In this document: piece after piece, positions 44,687 through 51,322 of the stretch
Position numbering within the stretch: the first letter of the stretch is position 1
Layout of the letters: each line of letters opens with the position of its first letter
NCBI GenBank assembly: GCA_014925825.1
Contig: JACGCK010000284.1
Coordinates: forward strand, 1-51,322
Length of the DNA: 51,322 nucleotides
Direction of reading: 5' to 3'
DNA from: Pholiota molesta
Lineage: Eukaryota > Basidiomycota > Agaricomycetes > Agaricales > Strophariaceae
Translations under genes and position numbers: made by a program
The notes under the pieces: model-generated
Told to the model about the DNA's origin: nothing
What the model saw: the letters and a program-made list of their open reading frames with translations, nothing else
Databases searched by the model: none

Positions 44687-47600
44687 ATGCTCCTCCTTAC
44701 GGGCACATCTTCCTTGTCGAAACCGAAGCTCGAGGCACTCTTAAGCGACATTCAGCACAAGTGCCCGCGTATCGCGTCTATTGATGCAGTTTGGGTGCAT
44801 TTGATACAGTGCAGGAGCGAGGAGCTGGAAGCTGAGTTGAAAACTGTCGATTCTCCGTTCAGGATAGTGTTGGATCGACTTTTGGACTATGGCGACCACA
44901 ATGCGTTAGAGAGCACACCAACAGCGATCGCAACAGGAACCAACACGGTTTACGTTCTTCCAAGACCAGGATCGGTTTCTCCGTGGTCGAGCAAAGCGAC
45001 AGACATTGGCGCGCTATGCAAACTTGGAGACCACGTTGAAAGAATTGAACGCGGCACAGTGTTCGTTTTCACAACCACCGATGGACGACCTATCACCGAA
45101 GGAGACATCGCGACGTTCTCGCATCTCATTCACGATCGCATGACGCAAGTTGTGAAGCTGTCACCACCCCAGGAGACGGAGATCTTCTTCCATGACACTG
45201 CCAAACCCCTTCGCCATGTCGATCTCCTTGCTACAAACGATGCGAAAGCAAAGTTGGTATCTGCAAATGTCGAGCTAGGGCTCGCACTCGCTCCTGACGA
45301 AATCAACTACCTCATCGACGCTTACGTCTCCGGCCAAACTGCCATGGGTCGCAACCCTACAGATGCGGAATTGTTCATGTTCGCTCAAGTCAACTCGGAG
45401 CATTGCCGCCACAAAATTTTCAACGCGGCATGGACGATCGATGGTGAAGCTCAAACCACCTCCCTCTTCAACATGATTCGCAATACCGAGAAGATCAGCG
45501 GTAAGGGGACCATTTCAGCATACTCTGATAACGCGGCTGTTCTCCAAGGAAGTTCAGCTCCTCGCTTCAGTGTCACGGGGCAACTCTACCAATCCAACCA
45601 AGAGGAAATGCCCATATTGATCAAAGTCGAGACTCACAATCATCCTACCGCCGTGTCCCCTTACCCTGGAGCCGCTACAGGATCTGGAGGCGAGATTCGT
45701 GACGAAGGCGCTGTTGGACGTGGATCGAAACCCAAAGCTGGCCTTGCAGGGTTCACCGTCTCCAATCTCCTCATCCCCGGGTACGAGCAACCTTGGGAGA
45801 CAGATTTTGGCCGTCCCAGCCACATCGCATCCGCCCTTGACATCATGATTGAAGGTCCTCTTGGCGCAAGCGCGTTCAACAACGAGTTCGGTCGCCCAGC
45901 GCTTACGGGTTACTTCCGCACTTTTTCAGAAAGCGTTCCTCTCTCGCTCGATGGGAAGTCTCGGGAGGTCCGCGGATACCACAAGCCTATTATGATCGCC
46001 GGTGGATACGGTAATGTTCGTCCTCAGTTCGCCAAGAAGTCAGCCATCACTCCCGGGGCGAAGATTGTCGTGCTCGGCGGACCAGGACTCCTTATTGGGC
46101 TGGGCGGCGGTGCTGCGTCGAGTCAGGTTTCAGGCGCCAGTTCGGCTGAATTGGACTTCGCGTCGGTGCAGAGAGATAACGCTGAGATGGAAAGGCGATG
46201 CCAGCAGGTGATCGACGCCTGTGTCAGTCGAACGGAGGGAAATCCCATCGAGAGTATTCACGACGTTGGTGCTGGTGGACTATCAAACGCGCTCCCCGAG
46301 TTGGTCCATGATTCGGGTCTTGGAGCGACATTCGAAATCCGCGATGTACTCGTAGCCGATTCGTCAATGTCGCCCATGGAGATCTGGTGTAACGAGAGTC
46401 AGGAACGATACGTTGCTCGCCATCGCCGAAGACAAGGTAGAAGACTTTGTACAGATCGCTAAAGGGAACGGTGTCCGTTCTCCATTGTCGGCGTTGCTAC
46501 CAAGGAAGAGGAGCTCATCGTCACCGATCGCCTATTCAACCAAGACGTTATCAGGCTCAGATGTCGACGTTGTTCGGAAAAGCCCCAAGATGTCGAGGAA
46601 GGATAACACTCGCCGCATCGACCGCGCCGAATTCGATTCTTCCTCGCTTCATTCCTCCCCAAGACCGAGAGTCTTTCCGAACGTCTCCCATCTGCAGTTG
46701 ACCGCGTCCTTCGTCTTCCCAGCGTTGGTTCCAAGTCCTTCCTCATCACCATTGGCGATCGCACCATTACGGGTCTGGTCACCCGCGATCAGATGGTCGG
46801 CCCCTGGCAGGTCCCGTCGCGGATGTTGCCGTAACACGCTCGTCCTATGGCTTCGACGTCGTCTGCGGCGAGGCCATGGCCATGGGAGAGCGCACCCCAC
46901 TCGCGCTGCTCAGCGCCGGCGCTTCCGCGCGCATGGCCGTCGCCGAATCACTGACCAACATCGTTGCGGCACACGTCGGGGACATTTCCCTGATCAAGCT
47001 CAGTGCGAACTGGATGTGCGCGGCGTCGAAGGAAGGCGAGGGCGCAGCGCTTTACGAAGCTGTACAGGCGATCGGCATGGACTTGTGCCCCGCACTTGGT
47101 GTGGGTATCCCCGTGGGCAAGGACTCGATGTCGATGTCGATGAAATGGCGCGAGGGCGAAGAGCAGAAGGAGGTCAGCGCACCGCTTTCCTTGATCATCA
47201 CTGCGTTTGCGCCGGTGAAGGATGTGCGCAACACATGGACGCCGCAGCTCCGCACTGATATTGGTGAGCCGACGAGCCTGGTGTTCTTCGATCTCGCGAA
47301 TGGAAAAGAACGCATGGGAGGTTCGGCGCTGCTCAAGTGTTCAAGGAGATCGGTGCCACTGCGCCTGACGTCGAAGACCCCGCCGTCCTCAAAGCCTTCT
47401 TCCAAGGTTGCAAGCTGTGAAGAGCGCCGACCCTGGCCTGTCCTGGCCTATCATGACCGCTCGATGGTGGCCTGTTCACCACGATCGTTGAGATGGCCTT
47501 CGCCGGTCGCGTTGGTGTCGAAATCTCGCTAGACGCCCTCCATTCCATTGAAAACCCTATCGCGACGCTGTTCACGAAGAGCTCGGCGCCGTTGTCCAGG

Positions 47601-48710
47601 TTAGGCAATCACAACTCAGCGAACTCGTCGCGATCTTCAACAGGGCCGGCTTCCCCTCGAGGTCGATTCATGTCATCGGTCGCGTCAACGATCCTGCCGA
47701 CGAGTCCATCTCCATTATTCACAAGGCGGAAACGCTATACAGTGCTCAACGGGGAGAACTGCAGAAGATTTGGTCGGAGACCTCATACAGAATGCAACTC
47801 CTCCGTGACAACTCTGCAGCTGCTGAGGAAGAATACGCCCTCATCAACGACAAAGCGCATACTGGACTGTTCTACGATCTCACCTTCCAGCCAACTCCGG
47901 TCGTCAACTACTCTACCCGTCCCAAAATTGCGATTCTTCGGGAACAGGGAGTCAACGGCCAAGTGGAAATGGCGTGGTCATTCACAGCGGCGGGCTTCGA
48001 TGCTGTGGACGTACACATGTCCGACATCCTCAGCGGCGCTATCACGCTCGCCGACTTCAGAGGGTTCGCCGCCTGCGGTGGATTCTCATACGGCGACGTC
48101 CTTGGAGCCGGTAAGGGATGGGCGAACTCGGCGCTCTCTGAACGATGTTGCGCGTCGCGAGTTCTCGGTTCTTCGCCAGAGACGATACCTTCGCTCTCGC
48201 GGTGTGCAACGGATGTCAGTTCCTCAGCCATCTCCGCAAATCATCCCCGGGACGGAGAATGGCCCGAGTTCAAGCCCAATCGCGGGGAGCGCTTCGAGGG
48301 CCGTGTGTCCATGGTCGAGATCGTCGACAACGACACCACCCGCTCGTCCGTGTTCTTCTCCGACATGGCTGGCTCCAAGCTCCCAGTCGCCGTCGCCCAC
48401 GGTGAAGGGCGCGCGGCGTTCTCCGCCGCCGCGCAGCAAGCTGCGTTGGAGGCCTCGGGCCTTGTCGCCGTGCGCTATGTGGATTCGCAGGGCAAGCCCA
48501 CCGAAGTATACCCCCTCAACCCCAACGGGAGCCCTGCAGGAATCACGGGCGTGCAGACTCCCAATGGTAGGGTGCTGGCTTTGATGCCGCATCCCGAGCG
48601 TGTCACTATGCTCGAGGCCAATAGCTGGTATTCCCATCCTTGAAGGAGTCTGGGGCGGGACTGGGCCTTGGTTCAGGCTCTTTCAAAACGCGAGGAAATG
48701 GTGCAATTAA
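44687..48710 (+). CDS. ADE6: Phosphoribosylformylglycinamidine synthase (FGAM synthase), 16 frame breaks in the 3' half
   Basis: Fourth step of purine synthesis: FGAR, ATP and glutamine give FGAM. Single exon. The N-terminal 570 residues are clean and show [14 protein letters not shown] (about 235), the ATP loop [16 protein letters not shown] (about 312) and [12 protein letters not shown] (about 527). Beyond 46411 the family motifs continue in changing frames: [53 protein letters not shown] text, [36 protein letters not shown]. The C-terminal glutaminase has the Cys of VCNGCQFLS and the His/Glu of MPHPERV. Twelve one-base losses and four one-base gains fit the breaks, near 46412, 46463, 46555, 46585, 46655, 46816, 47330, 47416, 47439, 47462, 47575, 48137, 48167, 48239, 48259 and 48641. 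With these the length would be about 1343 residues, normal for the family, ending [14 protein letters not shown] at the TAA at 48708-48710. Protein text between breaks is fully conserved. Confidence 0.9.
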
Positions 48711-49062
48711 AGTGTTTGAACCTTAGGTACGGGTTTTAATTATATTTTTCTTTCATATTGGTGCTCATTTATTTGCTTCCAGATCAAATCATTTGTGTCG
48801 TGCATTTTTTTTTACCAAAAACCAATACCGCTTATGATTACGGATCTACTTAAAAGTTACAAAATACGGGCAATGGGATGCGTCTTATATCATCCCCGCA
48901 GGCAACATTAGACCAAAAACTAAAAGTATTTTAGAATTGCAATGGAAGGAACTCATCGAGGGTTAAATCATTAACAATACCAATAACTATTACGTCCATG
49001 TGCCCGCACTTCTTCGACACTAACAGGCGAATTCGCTGACGTAGATTTCAAAACTCCATAGA
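48711..49062. other. Convergent 3' spacer
   Basis: Between two genes that point at each other. AT-rich with T-runs (near 48738 and 48806); no frame or RNA seen. Confidence 0.4.
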
Positions 49063-49858
49063 TCATCGCGCCAAAAGCATCCCAAAACAACCCATTAAGA
49101 ACGCTGCCAACAGGCAACGCTTCGCCCACCTCCTCTCCGCCGCCCGGAACTTGGCGATAAACTCTGCCTTTTCTTCGTCCGTGTCCAAGTGCTCATTGCG
49201 CCATGTCGCAAAAGATATATTCAGAGACCATCGTCGGCCTTGATCGAGTGGGTCGCAAGTACGGAATGGGGTGATGAGCATCAGCGCGCCGAAGAACCAG
49301 AATCCGGGAAAGACTGCAGAGTCCCATAAAATTAATATTAATAGGTCAGGAAAGACGCAGCGCGCAGACTTCACAGAAACCGAATTTGAAGAACAGTCTG
49401 GAGAGAGTCTGGGGCTCCTCTGAGCCATTCCCCGACTCCGAGCGTATCTAGTATATCTAGGGGCTCGTTGGCACTGTACGCAGGGAGCGACTCCGGCGGC
49501 CCGATGCTTGAGCTGAATGAGGGTGCGTACGACGGAAAACCCTCGGGCAGACGGCGGATGACGGCGGTATCGCCGCGCCCGTGTGCCAGGTTGTATTGGA
49601 CGATATCGTCGTCATCGGCACCTTGAGTGGGAGGTTCTGGCGAGAGGGCGATGCGTCGTGGAAGGATGGCGGGGACTCGGGGATGGGTGGGCTTATGACG
49701 ATCGCTATGCTAGCTGATGTATCAGAAATCGTAGATCGATCGTTAGTGGACGAATCGCTTTGTGCTGAGGTGGATGATGATGATGATGATGAGGGCGGAG
49801 ATGGGGACGGGGGTGGGGTGGTTTTCTCGGATGGCGTTCGGGAACACAGCGGGTCCAT
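49063..49858 (-). CDS. Small membrane protein with disordered N-terminus, two frame breaks
   Basis: The N-terminus is a Ser/Pro tract (a GAT/ATC triplet repeat at 49772-49793 encodes a Ser run). A middle part reads DDDIVQYNLAHGRGDTAVIR, PEGFPSYAPSF, PPESLPAYSANEPLD, and then LSRLFFKFGFFFPGFWFFGA across an intron at 49314-49374, continuing ALMLITPFRTCDPLD, KFRAAERRWAKRCLLAAFLM and ending at the TGA at 49063-49065. The layout (disordered start, a P-x-Y region, an FFKFGF-type joint, a first helix FPGFWFFGALMLITPF and a last helix after an ERRWAKRC segment) is a fungal two-helix protein pattern of unknown role. Frame changes near 49619 (GG to G) and near 49404 (a CT repeat short by two bases). 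Confidence 0.65.
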
Positions 49859-50843
49859 GTTGTCCTCAGATCTCAGGTCATCATCGACGATCTCGCATTA
49901 GAGACTCCCATCGAAGGTCAGTGAGTTTATCAGCTATGGATGGGTAGAATACGTTAGCTCTTAAATTGAATATCATGAATATTGGAAGATAGACGTACTG
50001 CTTGCACTTGCTCAGAGCACCAAAGCTCAAGTCGAGGGCAGACAGACAGACACGAGGGCGACGAGTACGCTCAACGGTTCTTTATCATTCGAGCACGACG
50101 TGGCGATTGAAACAATAGCGCATGCAAGTTGAAGCTGAAGCTTCGCATGGGAGCCCACCGGATACAGTGCGTCATGGCAAGGAAGCTATTGCGCACCAGA
50201 AAGAGGGGAGCGAATCCTAGATAGGAGGCCCACTCGCGGGAAGGCTTCCAAACCTGTTATTATGGTCGCAGACCTCTGAGGTTTGTTTTTAGAATGTTCT
50301 AGTATTCGAAGAAGCCTGTTAGGGAGATCACCACCGGTACTTACATGTACGCACTGCAAGCGGGCGTCGTGGGTATAGTGACGGACAGGATACATACTCA
50401 CCCACCTCGAAATAACGAGGAGTGGATCTTTGATACTTGCTTTTCCCAGAGAAATATGAAGTTTGAGCGTTTGCAGATCAGGAGGTAGTAAACTTACTAG
50501 GACACGTGGACATTCGAGACCAGCCAGATAGTAATCTTTGTCACTTGCTTTCCCCAGAAGCTGACATGGGAATGAACGGGAAGTTCGTTGAAGATCATGG
50601 AAGGTAGTAATTGGATATTGTATTTACTTCTCCAATGTTCCAATTTCCCAATATGCAACATGCCAGGGGGAAATAAGAAGAGGAACCTCTTGGCAACGAC
50701 ATCCATCGAACTTTCAGTCCCCAAAAAGCACCAAAAATGCGAAATAACGAGGAAAAGAGTTGAAAGTCGGATTACACGTTAAGACTCGAAATGTGAAGAG
50801 ATTTCGGTGAGAAGGAAGAGAACTGAGAAGTCATAGATAGCCA
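49859..50843. other. Gene-free spacer
   Basis: Promoter of the small membrane protein on one side and 3' end of the NKAP-like gene on the other. Short frames at 50186-50782 have no recognisable content. No RNA gene seen. Confidence 0.4.

Positions 50844-51322
<479 letters not shown>

Noticed and set aside
46411..48645. Programmed frameshifting or insertion-type RNA editing in FGAM synthase
   Set aside because: Sixteen sites without a common slippery or editing signal, and the same indel type in other genes, point to consensus error; no such editing is known to me for nuclear fungal genes.

Overview
The window reads as nuclear DNA of a filamentous basidiomycete, most likely an Agaricomycete mushroom or bracket fungus. 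Genes are rich in short introns (mostly 46-120 nt, GT..AG with two GC..AG cases), several F-box genes of the mushroom type are present, and conserved eukaryotic housekeeping genes sit between long AT-richer intergenic stretches. I cannot name the species. Eleven spliced gene models made by hand give a whole number of codons, which supports them.

Layout. 1-3.3 kb: two F-box genes on the minus strand, the first cut by the window edge. 3.7-5.1 kb: an unknown minus-strand gene interrupted by a 301-bp MITE-like element with a TA target duplication. 5.05-5.8 kb: a diverged tandem duplication. 6.7-8.8 kb: a family 2 glycosyltransferase (hyaluronan/polysaccharide synthase-like). 11.2-12.8 kb: a NAPE-PLD-like metallo-beta-lactamase hydrolase. 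13.5-14.4 kb: a membrane protein. 14.5-15.5 kb: a small F-box-like gene with a paralogue at 31.9-33.0 kb. 16.1-19.3 kb: SQS1-type R3H/G-patch protein. 20.3-21.0 kb: unknown small gene. 23.2-24.2 kb: Use1 SNARE. 25.2-27.2 kb: cytochrome P450. 27.4-28.6 kb: sensor-domain-like membrane protein. 30.6-31.5 kb: His-rich single-pass secretory protein. 37.3-39.7 kb: Ser/Pro-rich protein. 44.7-48.7 kb: FGAM synthase of purine synthesis. 49.1-49.9 kb: small membrane protein. 50.8 kb to the end: 3' part of an NKAP-family gene.

The genes do not form an obvious cluster or pathway; the set looks like ordinary euchromatin (purine synthesis, ER SNARE, ribosome/splicing helicase cofactor, splicing-linked NKAP, lipid hydrolase, cell-wall or capsule-type glycosyltransferase) with lineage-specific genes scattered in it. 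Two gene-poor stretches (about 33.0-37.3 and 39.7-44.7 kb) hold no gene I can support.

Two things stand out. First, the MITE at 4160-4460 sits inside an exon; removing it with one TA copy rejoins the reading frame. Second, many genes carry one-base indels that are nearly all the loss of one base from a run of two or more equal bases: 16 in FGAM synthase, about six in one F-box gene, four in NKAP, and single ones in the P450 and the first F-box gene, while other genes are clean. This clusters at both ends of the window and looks more like consensus-sequence error than decay; annotation there should be frame-tolerant.
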